DNA of 22,175 bases from Nitriliruptoraceae bacterium. Lineage in GTDB: Bacteria; Actinomycetota; Nitriliruptoria; Nitriliruptorales; Nitriliruptoraceae. A program made the position numbers and the translations under genes. Below the pieces are notes generated by a model. That model saw nothing but the letters and a program-made list of their open reading frames with translations, had not been told where the DNA came from and did no database searches. The DNA lies in NCBI GenBank assembly GCA_003554005.1, contig PWEU01000343.1, positions 1-22,175 of the forward strand, in the 5' to 3' direction. Numbering within the stretch: position 1 is the stretch's first letter; every line of letters starts with the position of its first letter. Below are positions 6,392 to 14,370 of the stretch, piece after piece.

Positions 6392-7486
6392 GTGGCGAGC
6401 ACCTCCGCCAGACCCGCAACGTCCGCCACCTCGAGCGCTGCCACCTCCGGCGCTCTCGAGGACGACCAGGTCACCGCCGTCAAGGTCCTGGTGCCCGGCG
6501 AGCACGCCATGGTGTCCCTGCTCGGGACCCGTGACGAGCTGCTGCGCACGATCGAGGACGCCTTCCACGCGGTGATCCACGTGCGCGGGAACGAGATCTC
6601 GATCCGCTCCGAGGACGCCACGGAGACCGGCCGGGTCGCGCGGCTGTTCGAGGAGCTGGTCCTGCTGCTCGACCGGGGCCAGGCGATCGACCGCGGCGTG
6701 GTCCGCCAGACCGTGCGCATGATCCGCGACGACGCCGACGAGCGTCCCTCCGAGGTGCTCTCCGAGACGCTGATCACCCACCGCGGTCGAACGATCCGGG
6801 CCAAGACGCTCGGGCAGAAGCGCTACCTCGACGCGATCCAAGCCAACACCGTGACCTTCGGCATCGGTCCCGCAGGGACGGGCAAGACCTCCCTCGCCAT
6901 GGGGGCCGCCGTCCAGGCCCTCCGTGCCAAGCAGGTCAACCGCCTGATCCTCACCCGGCCCGCGGTCGAAGCGGGGGAGCGGTTGGGTTTCCTCCCGGGC
7001 ACGCTACACGAGAAGATCGACCCCTACCTCAAGCCCCTCTGGGACGCGCTCCACGACATGATGGAGGCGGAGGAGCTGGTCAACCACGTGGACCGGGGCA
7101 CGATCGAGATCGCACCGCTGGCCTACATGCGGGGCCGGACGCTCAACGACGCCTTCATCGTGCTCGACGAGGCCCAGAACACCACGCCCGAGCAGATGAA
7201 GATGTTCCTGACCCGCATCGGGTTCAACTCCAAGGCCGTGGTGACCGGTGACGTCAGCCAGGTCGACCTGCCCAACGGGTCACGGTCGGGACTGCGCGTC
7301 GTCGGGGAGATCCTCGACGGCATCGAGGGCGTGGCCTTCTCGCGGCTGCGCTCGGGGGATGTGGTCCGCCACCACATCGTGCAGCGCATCGTCGAGGCCT
7401 ACGAGGCCTACGACGAAGCGCAGGAGCAGCCACCCGACGGTCTCGAGGCGGCCCCGTCCGAGCACCGTCCGACCCCCGGGACCTGA
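6392..7486 (+). CDS. phoH: PhoH-like ATPase (PhoH/PhoL family)
   Basis: 364 aa. Cytoplasmic P-loop ATPase of the PhoH family, linked in bacteria to RNA metabolism and ribosome-related work through its tie to YbeY. The N-terminal 25 residues are Ala/Ser/Thr-rich and probably disordered. A KH-like region follows (about 35-95). The ATPase domain has Walker A GPAGTGKT (159-166), conserved LTRPAVEAGERLGFLPG (187-203), Walker B VLDEAQN (257-263) and the sensor-like TGDVSQVDLP (285-294). The length is normal. The GTG start rests on a GAGGAG site 12 nt upstream. ybeY begins 2 nt after the stop, so the genes are co-transcribed. The C-terminal 25 residues are a Pro/Glu tail. Confidence 0.94.
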   Translation: MASTSARPATSATSSAATSGALEDDQVTAVKVLVPGEHAMVSLLGTRDELLRTIEDAFHAVIHVRGNEISIRSEDATETGRVARLFEELVLLLDRGQAIDRGVVRQTVRMIRDDADERPSEVLSETLITHRGRTIRAKTLGQKRYLDAIQANTVTFGIGPAGTGKTSLAMGAAVQALRAKQVNRLILTRPAVEAGERLGFLPGTLHEKIDPYLKPLWDALHDMMEAEELVNHVDRGTIEIAPLAYMRGRTLNDAFIVLDEAQNTTPEQMKMFLTRIGFNSKAVVTGDVSQVDLPNGSRSGLRVVGEILDGIEGVAFSRLRSGDVVRHHIVQRIVEAYEAYDEAQEQPPDGLEAAPSEHRPTPGT

Positions 7487-7488
7487 GG

Positions 7489-7941
7489 GTGGCCGTCTAC
7501 CTCGCCGACGAGCAGTCCGACGCGGTCGACGCCGAGGATCTCCTCGACCTCGCCCGCTACGTGCTGGCAGCCCAGCGGGTCCCGCCGGAGATGGAGGGGG
7601 CGCTGCTGCTGGTCGACCGCGACACCATCTCCCAGTTCAACGCCACCCACATGGGGCGCATTGGCCCGACCGACGTCCTGGCCTTCCCGATCGACGAGCC
7701 GGGCGAGACCCCACCTGACGTCTCGTCGGTCCTCGGCGACGTCGTGCTGTGCCCGGCGGTCGCCACCGAGCAGGCACCACGGTTCGACCGCTCGGCTCAC
7801 GAGGAGCTGCGGCTGCTGACCGTCCACGGCCTGCTGCACCTGCTGGGCATGGACCACGCGACCTCCGAGGAGGAGCGTGAGATGTTCGCGCTCACGGACC
7901 GGCTGTTGGCCGGTCACGCCGATGCGGTGGCCTGCCGGTGA
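7489..7941 (+). CDS. ybeY: Endoribonuclease YbeY (16S rRNA maturation, rRNA quality control)
   Basis: 150 aa. Metal-dependent single-strand endoribonuclease needed for 16S rRNA 3'-end maturation and 70S quality control. The signature HGLLHLLGMDH gives the zinc ligands His113, His117 and His123. Upstream are the family segments NATHMGRIGPTDVLAFP (51-67) and LGDVVLCP (82-89). Length is normal. The GTG start is 2 nt after the phoH stop, and the site is provided by the end of phoH (CCTGAGG). The stop overlaps the next start as GTGA, so the three genes phoH, ybeY and the CNNM gene are tightly coupled. Confidence 0.95.
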   Translation: MAVYLADEQSDAVDAEDLLDLARYVLAAQRVPPEMEGALLLVDRDTISQFNATHMGRIGPTDVLAFPIDEPGETPPDVSSVLGDVVLCPAVATEQAPRFDRSAHEELRLLTVHGLLHLLGMDHATSEEEREMFALTDRLLAGHADAVACR

Positions 7942-9257
7942 CCACAGATCCGACCCTGGTGGGCGCGGTCGCCGCCGTCCTGCTGCTGCTCGCCGCGGCG
8001 GTGTTCGCCGCCGTCGAGACCGTCGTCAGCCGCATGAACGTCGTCCGGGCGCTGAGGCTGGGGGAGGAGCACGAGGACGAGCCCGCGCGTGCCACGTCCC
8101 TGCTGTGGTTGGCCGAGCACCGGGCCGGCGCGCTCGACGCCCTGCTGGTGGCCACCGTGATCGCCCGGGTGGCCCTGGCGATGCTGGTCACGGTCCTGGT
8201 GCTGGACGCCACCTCGGCGTGGTGGTGGCTGCTCGTGGCCGCCGCGGTCACGATCCTGCTCAGCCTGGTGCTGGCCGAGGTGGTGCCACGCACGGTCGTG
8301 CTCCGTCACCTCGACGCGGCCGGGCTGCTGCTGGCACGTCCGGGTCGCGTCCTGGTCGCGGTGTTCGGGCCCGTCAGCACGGCCTGCGTCGCGCTCGGCC
8401 GTGCCCTCGTCCCGCGCCGTCACGAGGTCTCCGGGCCCCACGCCGGTGACGACGAGCTCAGGGCGCTGAACGACGAGGTGGAGGCAGACGCCGACGAGTT
8501 GGAGCCGGAGGAGCGGGCGATGATCCGCTCCATCTTCGAGCTCGGTGAGACCCTGGTGCGCGAGGTGATGGTCCCCCGCCCCGACGTGGTGAGCGTGCCC
8601 GAGGGGGCACCGATCAGCGAGGTGGTCCGGGTGGCGGTCGACGGCGGCTCCTCGCGGCTGCCGGTCCACGCCGGGGACGAGACGGACCGCATCGTCGGCG
8701 TGGTCTACGCCAAGGACCTGCTGCGCCGCCTGGCGACCCAGCCCGAGCTCGCAGGCTGGCACGACCTGCCCCGTCCGCCCACCTTCGTGCCCGAGACCAA
8801 GCGCTGCGACGAGCTGCTACGGGAACTGCAGGCCGACGCGGTCCACCTGGCCTTGGTGGTCGATGAGTACGGCGAGTTCGTCGGGCTGGTCACGATCGAG
8901 GACGTGCTCGAGGAGATCGTCGGGGAGATCGTCGACGAGCACGACCAGGAGGAGCCCCTGGTCGAGCCCCTGGAGGACGGCCGGTTCCGGATCGACGCCC
9001 GACTCGGGGTCGACGACCTCAACGAACTGCTGCAGACCCAGCTACCAGAGGAGGGCTGGGACACCGTGGGTGGGCTCGTCTTCGGCACGCTGGGTCGGGG
9101 GCCACACCCGGGGGAGCGGATCGAGCTCGACCGCACCATCATCGAGGTGGAGCTGCTGCAGGGCCGCCGCGTGGCGAAGGTCGTGGTCGAGGTGGAGCCC
9201 GCCGACGAGGGCGCTGTCGGGACCGGCTCGAGCCCCGAGCTGCGTGGTGACAGCTGA
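7938..9257 (+). CDS. CNNM/CBS-domain membrane protein (HlyC/CorC family)
   Basis: 439 aa. Predicted integral membrane protein of the CNNM (DUF21) family with regulatory CBS domains, related to bacterial Mg2+ exporters and often misnamed haemolysin. The transmembrane domain spans about residues 1-160, with hydrophobic segments near 8-28, 66-90, 94-115 and 126-150. The LAEVVPRT motif (112-119) is the family's conserved acid-x2-Pro turn. A CBS pair lies at about 212-333, including VDEYGEFVGLVTIEDVLEEI. The CorC_HlyC C-terminal domain is at about 345-425 (TVGGLVFGTLGRGPHPGE). The GTG start overlaps the ybeY stop. The gene ends the phoH operon, as in many actinobacteria. The transported ion cannot be told from sequence; Mg2+ or Co2+ is the usual assumption. 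Confidence 0.92.
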   Translation: MTTDPTLVGAVAAVLLLLAAAVFAAVETVVSRMNVVRALRLGEEHEDEPARATSLLWLAEHRAGALDALLVATVIARVALAMLVTVLVLDATSAWWWLLVAAAVTILLSLVLAEVVPRTVVLRHLDAAGLLLARPGRVLVAVFGPVSTACVALGRALVPRRHEVSGPHAGDDELRALNDEVEADADELEPEERAMIRSIFELGETLVREVMVPRPDVVSVPEGAPISEVVRVAVDGGSSRLPVHAGDETDRIVGVVYAKDLLRRLATQPELAGWHDLPRPPTFVPETKRCDELLRELQADAVHLALVVDEYGEFVGLVTIEDVLEEIVGEIVDEHDQEEPLVEPLEDGRFRIDARLGVDDLNELLQTQLPEEGWDTVGGLVFGTLGRGPHPGERIELDRTIIEVELLQGRRVAKVVVEVEPADEGAVGTGSSPELRGDS

Positions 9258-9258
9258 C

Positions 9259-9309
9259 GCTGCCGCACGATGGGGCACGAGGTCCCAACGATCGGGGACC
9301 TGCGGCAGC
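9259..9309 (+). terminator. Two-tier hairpin closing the phoH operon
   Basis: The outer stem GCTGCCGCA (9259-9267) pairs perfectly with TGCGGCAGC (9301-9309). An inner stem AGGTCCC (9280-9286) pairs with GGGACCT (9295-9301, sharing one base with the outer arm). It begins 2 nt after the CNNM stop codon. There is no U tract, as is common for GC-rich actinobacterial terminators. It separates this operon from the PFOR promoter. Confidence 0.6.
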
Positions 9310-9326
9310 ACACCGCGACCCGTCTC

Positions 9327-9337
9327 ACCCTTAGGGT
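9327..9337 (+). promoter_or_regulatory. Likely -10 element of the PFOR operon, within a small palindrome
   Basis: TAGGGT (9332-9337) lies 52 nt before the ATG at 9390 and forms half of ACCCT-T-AGGGT. It matches the -10-like hexamers elsewhere in the window. The palindrome could be a repressor site, but no regulator can be named. Confidence 0.42.
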
Positions 9338-9389
9338 CACCTTCGAGGGCCGTGCGCGCCCGCGCCGCGCGCTTCCAGAGAGGTGTCCG

Positions 9390-12300
9390 ATGGCAGTGAC
9401 GTCCGTGTCAACCGAAAACCGAGGGTCGACCGAGACCGGTGGTGAGGAGCATCGACCCGAGATCGCCACACTCGACGGGAACGAGGCGGCGGCACAGGTC
9501 GCCTACCGTTGCTCCGAGACCGTGGCGATCTACCCGATCACCCCGTCCTCGCCGATGGGTGAGTTCTCGGACGCCTGGGCGTCGGCGGGCAAGCCGAACC
9601 TGTGGGGTGCGGTCCCGTCGGTGGTGGAGATGCAGTCCGAGGGGGGCGCTGCGGGTGCCTTGCACGGTGCCATCCAGGCGGGCTCGCTGGGAACGACCTT
9701 CACGTCCTCCCAGGGCCTGCTGCTGATGCTGCCGAACATGTTCAAGATCGCCGGTGAGCTGACGCCGGCGGTCATCCACGTGGCGGCTCGGACCGTCGCA
9801 ACGCACGCACTCTCGATCTTCGGTGACCACTCCGATGTCATGGCGTCCCGGTCCACCGGGTGGACGATGCTGGCCTCGAACTCGCCGCAGGAGGCCCACG
9901 ACATGGCGGCCGTCGCCCACGCGGCGACCCTGTCGACCCGGCTGCCGGTCATGCACTTCTTCGACGGGTTCCGCACCTCCCACGAGCTCAACCGGGTGGA
10001 GCTGCTCACCGACGACGACCTGCGGTCGTTGATCGTGGAGGAGGACCTGCTCCTGCACCGCCAGCGCTCGCTGGATCCCGACCGCCCGTCGCTGCGCGGG
10101 TCGGCCCAGAACCCCGACGTCTTCTTCCAGGCCCGTGAGGCCGGCAACCCCTTCGTGGCCGCGGTCCCCGAGGCGGTCCAGTCGATCATGGACCAGCTCG
10201 CCGAGCGGACCGGCCGCCACTACGACCTCGTGGAGTACCACGGGGCCCCGGACGCAGAGCGGGTCGTGGTCCTGATGGGCTCCGGGGTCGGCCCGGTCCG
10301 TCAGGTCGTCGATCACCTCGTCTCCGAGGACGAGAAGGTCGGCGCGCTCGTCGTGCGCTTGTTCCGGCCGTTCCCCGTCGAGGCGTTCCTCGAGGCCTTG
10401 CCCGACACCGCCCGCCGCATCGCGGTCCTCGACCGCACCAAGGAGCCGGGAGCTACGGGCGAGCCGCTGCTGCAGGACATCGTGACCGTGCTGGCCGAGC
10501 AGCTGAACACCGGTGCGCGCGACGAGCTGCCGGACGTCATCGGTGGCCGCTACGGGCTGTCCAGCAAGGAGTTCACCCCGGCGATGGTCGCCGCGGTCTT
10601 CGCCGAGCTGCAGGCCGAGACCCCCAAGCGCCGGTTCACGGTCGGCATCTTCGACGATGTCACCAACCTCTCGCTGGACGTCGACCGGTCCTTCCAGCTG
10701 CCACGGCTCGACAAGGACCTGGCCGCGATCTTCCACGGTCTCGGTTCGGACGGCACCGTCGGTGCCGCCAAGAACACGACCAAGATCCTGGCGGAGGGCC
10801 TGGGCAGGTACAGCCAGGCCTACTTCGTCTACGACTCGAAGAAGTCCGGTGCCGTCACCGCCTCCCACCTGCGGGTCTCCGAGGAGCCGATCGACTCGAC
10901 CTACCTGGTCGAGCAGGCCGACTTCATCGGTGTCCCCCAGTTCGGGATGCTCGAGAAGCTCGACGTGCTGAGGGAGGCCAGGCGGGGCGGCATCCTGCTC
11001 CTGAACTCCCCCTTCCCGGCGGAGCAGGGCTGGGACCGGCTGCCCCGCGACGTCCAGCAGACGATCATCGACCGGGAGCTGGAGCTCCACGTGATCGACG
11101 GTCACGGCATCGCTCGCTCGGTCGGGTTGGGTGGTCGCATCAACACCGTGATGCAGACCGCCTTCTTCCTGGTCAGCGGCGTGCTGCCCCACGACGAAGC
11201 GCTGGAGGCCATCCGCGACGCCGTGCAGAAGAGCTACGGCGACTTCGGTGAGAAGGTCGTGAAGCGCAACCTCGACGCGGTCGAGGCGGAGACCGAGGCG
11301 ATCTTCCGCGTGGAGATCTCCGGTGAGGCCAACTCCCTGCTGCAGCGCGAGGATCCGATCGACCGGGCTCTGGAGCTGCTGCCGATGGAGCGGGGCGATG
11401 TCCCCGACTTCGTCGAGCGGGTGACCGCCCGGCTGTTGGCGGGTGAGGGTGAGCTGCTGCCCGTCTCCGCCATGCCGGTCGACGGGGCGTTCCCGACCGG
11501 CACGGCCCGGTTCGAGAAGCGTTCGATCGCGCTGGAGGTCCCGACCTGGGACCCGGACATCTGCATCAGCTGCGGCAAGTGCGCCATCGTCTGCCCCCAC
11601 GCCGCGATCCAGATCAAGGTGTTCGACGAGGAGCACCTCGAGGACACCCCGGCTGGCTTCCTCTCCAAGGCCTTCAAGGACCGCGACCTGAAGGGCATGC
11701 ACCTGACCGTCCAGGTCGCCCCTGACGACTGCACCGGCTGTGGGGTCTGCGTCGAGACCTGCCCGGCCGTCAGCCGTAGCGACGTCGGGCACAAGTCGAT
11801 CGACATGACCCCGGTCGACGAGGTGGTGGCCAGTGGCAACGGTGATGGCGAGGCCGGTGATGCCAGGACCGTGATGGACGTCGAGCGTGAGCGGTTCAAG
11901 GCCTTCCAGGACCTGCCCTACCCCGACCGGACCGAGATCCGCAACGACACGGTGAAGCACACCCAGACGCTGCAGCCGCTGTTCGAGTTCTCCGGTGCCT
12001 GTGCCGGCTGTGGCGAGACGCCCTACATCAAGCTCATGAGCCAGCTGTTCGGCGACCGCTCCGTGATCGCCAACGCGACCGGCTGCTCCTCGATCTACGG
12101 CGGCAACCTCCCCACGACCCCCTACGGCACCGACGCGGACGGTCGCGGTCCGGCCTGGTCGAACTCGCTGTTCGAGGACAACGCGGAGTTCGGGCTCGGG
12201 ATCCGGCTCGCGATCGACGAGACCCGCGAACTCGCTCTGCATCTGCTGCAGGTGCTGGCGGCCGAGATCGGGGACGACCTCGTCACCGGGCTGCTCGAAG

Positions 12301-13166
12301 CCGACCAGAGCGACGAGGCCGGGCTCAAGGCGCAGCGTGACCGCGTCGCCGAGCTGAACGGGCGGCTGGACGGGGTGACCGGCGAGCGTGCTGGTGCTGC
12401 CCGCCACCTCGCTGTCATCTCCGGCTCGTTGGTCCGACGCGATGTGTGGATCGTCGGCGGCGACGGGTGGGCCTACGACATCGGCTTCGGTGGCTTGGAC
12501 CACGTCCTGGCCTCGGGTGCGGATGTCAACATCCTGGTGCTGGACACCGAGGTGTACTCCAACACCGGCGGGCAGGCTTCCAAGTCCACCCCTCGTGGTG
12601 CGGTGGCCAAGTTCGCGACGGCCGGCAAGGGCGCACCCAAGAAGGACCTTGGCATCCTCGCCATGCAGTACGGGCACGTCTACGTGGCCAAGATCGCGCT
12701 CGGCGCCAACGAGATGCAGACCCTGAAGGCGATGCGCGAGGCCGAGGCGTGGCCCGGACCCTCGCTGCTGCTGGCCTACTCCACCTGCATCGCCCACGGC
12801 GTGGACATGCGGGACTCGATGAAGCGGATGGACCTGGCGGTCAAGACCGGGTACTGGCCCCTGTTCCGCTACCACCCGGGTGAGGACGAGCACGAGCAGC
12901 CGTTCCAGCTCGACTCGAAGGCGCCCAAGCAGCCGGTCACCGATTTCCTCTCCACCGAGGGACGGTTCGGGACCCTGGCGCGTTCCAACCCGGAACGGGC
13001 CAAGGAGCTCGCGACGCTCGCCCAGAGCGACGTGGACGAGCGCTGGCGGTACTACGAGCAGCTGGCCGGGCTGGAACGCACCCAGCCGGCGGTGCCGGGG
13101 GACCCACCGGACCCGGATGGGCCTGACGCCGACACGGCCGAGTCGTCCGAGGAGGAGTCCCGATGA
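9390..13166 (+). CDS. nifJ: Single-chain pyruvate:ferredoxin (flavodoxin) oxidoreductase
   Basis: 1258 aa. Interconverts pyruvate + CoA and acetyl-CoA + CO2 with two reduced ferredoxins, using thiamine diphosphate and three [4Fe-4S] clusters. Domain order is that of fused PFOR: pyruvate-binding domain I (YPITPSS at 48-54); domain II; gamma domain (FGIFDDVTNLSL-like and KSGAVTASHLR); the EKR linker; two-cluster ferredoxin domain (C725/C728/C731/C735 and C781/C784/C787/C791); and the TPP domain with GDGWAYD (1024-1030). The proximal cluster ligands are C871, C874, C899 and C1133. All cluster cysteines are present. It is slightly long because of an acidic insert near residues 815-830 and a 30-residue acidic C-terminal tail. 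ATG 9390 follows an AGAGAGG site; an in-frame ATG at 9270 lies inside the upstream hairpin and is rejected. The enzyme is oxygen-sensitive in anaerobes, though some actinobacterial forms may be tolerant. Confidence 0.96.
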   Translation: MAVTSVSTENRGSTETGGEEHRPEIATLDGNEAAAQVAYRCSETVAIYPITPSSPMGEFSDAWASAGKPNLWGAVPSVVEMQSEGGAAGALHGAIQAGSLGTTFTSSQGLLLMLPNMFKIAGELTPAVIHVAARTVATHALSIFGDHSDVMASRSTGWTMLASNSPQEAHDMAAVAHAATLSTRLPVMHFFDGFRTSHELNRVELLTDDDLRSLIVEEDLLLHRQRSLDPDRPSLRGSAQNPDVFFQAREAGNPFVAAVPEAVQSIMDQLAERTGRHYDLVEYHGAPDAERVVVLMGSGVGPVRQVVDHLVSEDEKVGALVVRLFRPFPVEAFLEALPDTARRIAVLDRTKEPGATGEPLLQDIVTVLAEQLNTGARDELPDVIGGRYGLSSKEFTPAMVAAVFAELQAETPKRRFTVGIFDDVTNLSLDVDRSFQLPRLDKDLAAIFHGLGSDGTVGAAKNTTKILAEGLGRYSQAYFVYDSKKSGAVTASHLRVSEEPIDSTYLVEQADFIGVPQFGMLEKLDVLREARRGGILLLNSPFPAEQGWDRLPRDVQQTIIDRELELHVIDGHGIARSVGLGGRINTVMQTAFFLVSGVLPHDEALEAIRDAVQKSYGDFGEKVVKRNLDAVEAETEAIFRVEISGEANSLLQREDPIDRALELLPMERGDVPDFVERVTARLLAGEGELLPVSAMPVDGAFPTGTARFEKRSIALEVPTWDPDICISCGKCAIVCPHAAIQIKVFDEEHLEDTPAGFLSKAFKDRDLKGMHLTVQVAPDDCTGCGVCVETCPAVSRSDVGHKSIDMTPVDEVVASGNGDGEAGDARTVMDVERERFKAFQDLPYPDRTEIRNDTVKHTQTLQPLFEFSGACAGCGETPYIKLMSQLFGDRSVIANATGCSSIYGGNLPTTPYGTDADGRGPAWSNSLFEDNAEFGLGIRLAIDETRELALHLLQVLAAEIGDDLVTGLLEADQSDEAGLKAQRDRVAELNGRLDGVTGERAGAARHLAVISGSLVRRDVWIVGGDGWAYDIGFGGLDHVLASGADVNILVLDTEVYSNTGGQASKSTPRGAVAKFATAGKGAPKKDLGILAMQYGHVYVAKIALGANEMQTLKAMREAEAWPGPSLLLAYSTCIAHGVDMRDSMKRMDLAVKTGYWPLFRYHPGEDEHEQPFQLDSKAPKQPVTDFLSTEGRFGTLARSNPERAKELATLAQSDVDERWRYYEQLAGLERTQPAVPGDPPDPDGPDADTAESSEEESR

Positions 13167-14251
13167 CCATCGACTGGAACGAAGAGGACGCCCCTCCCGG
13201 ACCCGGCCACGTCGTCCCGAGCGGACCCGACTTCGAGGGAGAGGTGGACCTGACCACCGACTACCTCGGCCTGGAGCTCCGTAGCCCACTGGTCGCCTCG
13301 GCTGGCCCCTTCACCGGGGACCTGCCCTCGCTGCGGGCGCTGGACGCCGCCGGCATCGGGGCCGTGGTCCTACCGAGCCTGTTCGAGGAGCAGCTCGAGC
13401 ACGAGTCCACCCAGATCGAGGCGTTGTCCGAGTACGGCAGCGACGCGAACCCCGAGGCGACCTCGGGGTACGTGCCGAACCTCGACGACTACAACAACGG
13501 CGTCTCCCGCTATCTGGCACTGGTGCGCGAGGCCAAGAAGCTGACGTCGGTTCCGGTGATCGCCAGCCTGAACGGGGTGACGACCGGCGGGTGGACCCGC
13601 TACGCGCGGTTGCTCAGCGAGGCCGGTGCCGACGCCATCGAGCTGAACGTGTACCGGGTGGCGGCCGACCTGGACGTCTCGGGCCGGCAGATCGAGCTCG
13701 AGACCCTGGCGCTGGTGGAGGCGGTCGTCGGCGCGTCCTCGGTGCCGGTGTCGGTGAAGCTGGGGCCCTACTACTCGGCCTTCGGCAACCTGGCCCGCCA
13801 ACTGGCGGACGCGGGAGCCGCTGGGTTGGTGCTGTTCAACCGCTTCTATCAGCCCGACATCAACCTCGAGAGCCTGTCGGTGGGGCCGCACCTCGTGCTG
13901 TCCACCTCCGACGAGCTCCGGCTGCCCCTGCGCTGGTGCGCGATCCTGCACGGCCGCGTCGGTGCCTCCATCGCCGCCACCACCGGTATCCACACCGGCA
14001 AGGACCTCGCCAAGGTGCTCCTGGCCGGCGCGAACGTGGGGATGTCCACCTCGGCGTTGCTGCGGCACGGACCCGACCACACGGCCACGGTCTTGGGCGA
14101 GCTCGAGGCCTGGATGAAGGACACCGGCTACGCGTCGGTGGAGGAGATGACGGGCGCCGTGTCCCAGCGCACCGTCCGTGACCCCGCGCAGTTCGAGCGA
14201 GCGAACTACCTCGACACCCTGACGCGCTACGCGAGCACGTTCCTGCAATGA
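13163..14251 (+). CDS. Dihydroorotate dehydrogenase-like flavoprotein coupled to PFOR
   Basis: 362 aa. TIM-barrel FMN protein of the PyrD superfamily. The start overlaps the PFOR stop as ATGA, so the two products are made together. Family features are LVASAGPFTG near residue 50, SVKLGPYYSAF (FMN-contacting Lys) and the C-terminal phosphate-binding segment GIHTGKDLAKVLLAGA followed by VGMSTSALLRHG. At the place of the class 1 DHOD active-site loop (NxSCPN) it has NVYRVAADLD, with no Cys or Ser base. It is therefore unlikely to oxidise dihydroorotate and should not be called pyrD. Similar DHOD-like genes are, to my knowledge, found beside nifJ in other bacteria, suggesting an electron-transfer or accessory role for PFOR. 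The true substrate is unknown. Confidence 0.85.
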   Translation: MTIDWNEEDAPPGPGHVVPSGPDFEGEVDLTTDYLGLELRSPLVASAGPFTGDLPSLRALDAAGIGAVVLPSLFEEQLEHESTQIEALSEYGSDANPEATSGYVPNLDDYNNGVSRYLALVREAKKLTSVPVIASLNGVTTGGWTRYARLLSEAGADAIELNVYRVAADLDVSGRQIELETLALVEAVVGASSVPVSVKLGPYYSAFGNLARQLADAGAAGLVLFNRFYQPDINLESLSVGPHLVLSTSDELRLPLRWCAILHGRVGASIAATTGIHTGKDLAKVLLAGANVGMSTSALLRHGPDHTATVLGELEAWMKDTGYASVEEMTGAVSQRTVRDPAQFERANYLDTLTRYASTFLQ

Positions 14252-14257
14252 TGCTTG

Positions 14258-14272
14258 CCCGCCGCTGGCGGG
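14258..14272 (+). terminator. First hairpin after the PFOR operon
   Basis: CCCGCC-GCT-GGCGGG, a perfect 6-bp stem with a 3-nt loop, 6 nt after the stop of the DHOD-like gene. Confidence 0.45.
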
Positions 14273-14287
14273 TGGGAGCGGGGAGAG

Positions 14288-14324
14288 GACCGACGGTCGG
14301 CCGGTGCGGGGCCGGCCGTCGGTC
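14288..14324 (+). terminator. Second, larger hairpin after the PFOR operon
   Basis: GACCGAC (14288) and GGCCGG (14299) pair with CCGGCC (14312) and GTCGGTC (14318-14324), 13 bp in all, with a 4-nt bulge on the left arm and a 7-nt loop. With the smaller hairpin just before it, this makes a tandem terminator-like block between the PFOR operon and cdd. Confidence 0.5.
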
Positions 14325-14338
14325 ATGTCCGACCGCAG

Positions 14339-14344
14339 TAGGCT
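14339..14344 (+). promoter_or_regulatory. Possible -10 element of cdd-era
   Basis: TAGGCT, 26 nt before the cdd ATG and 15 nt after the hairpin. It has the same TANNNT form as the other candidates. No -35 is recognisable. Confidence 0.35.
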
Positions 14345-14370
14345 GATCGGCCCCGCACGCTGGAGCCGAC

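Noticed and set aside
6216..6392. A small RNA or riboswitch in the phoH leader
   Set aside because: Only a terminator-like hairpin, direct repeats and a C tract are visible; no known riboswitch core could be recognised.
9270..9389. Upstream ATG for PFOR
   Set aside because: The 40 extra residues would be encoded across a terminator-like hairpin and the promoter; ATG 9390 has a good ribosome site.
9408..13289. A minus-strand open frame of about 1,290 codons opposite PFOR
   Set aside because: The plus strand encodes an unmistakable PFOR with all motifs. In GC-rich genes the opposite strand is often stop-free. The antisense translation is rich in Val, Leu, Arg, Gly and His with no recognisable domain.
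13163..14251. Annotating the gene as pyrD (dihydroorotate dehydrogenase)
   Set aside because: The active-site Cys/Ser loop is missing and the gene is coupled to PFOR rather than to pyrimidine genes.
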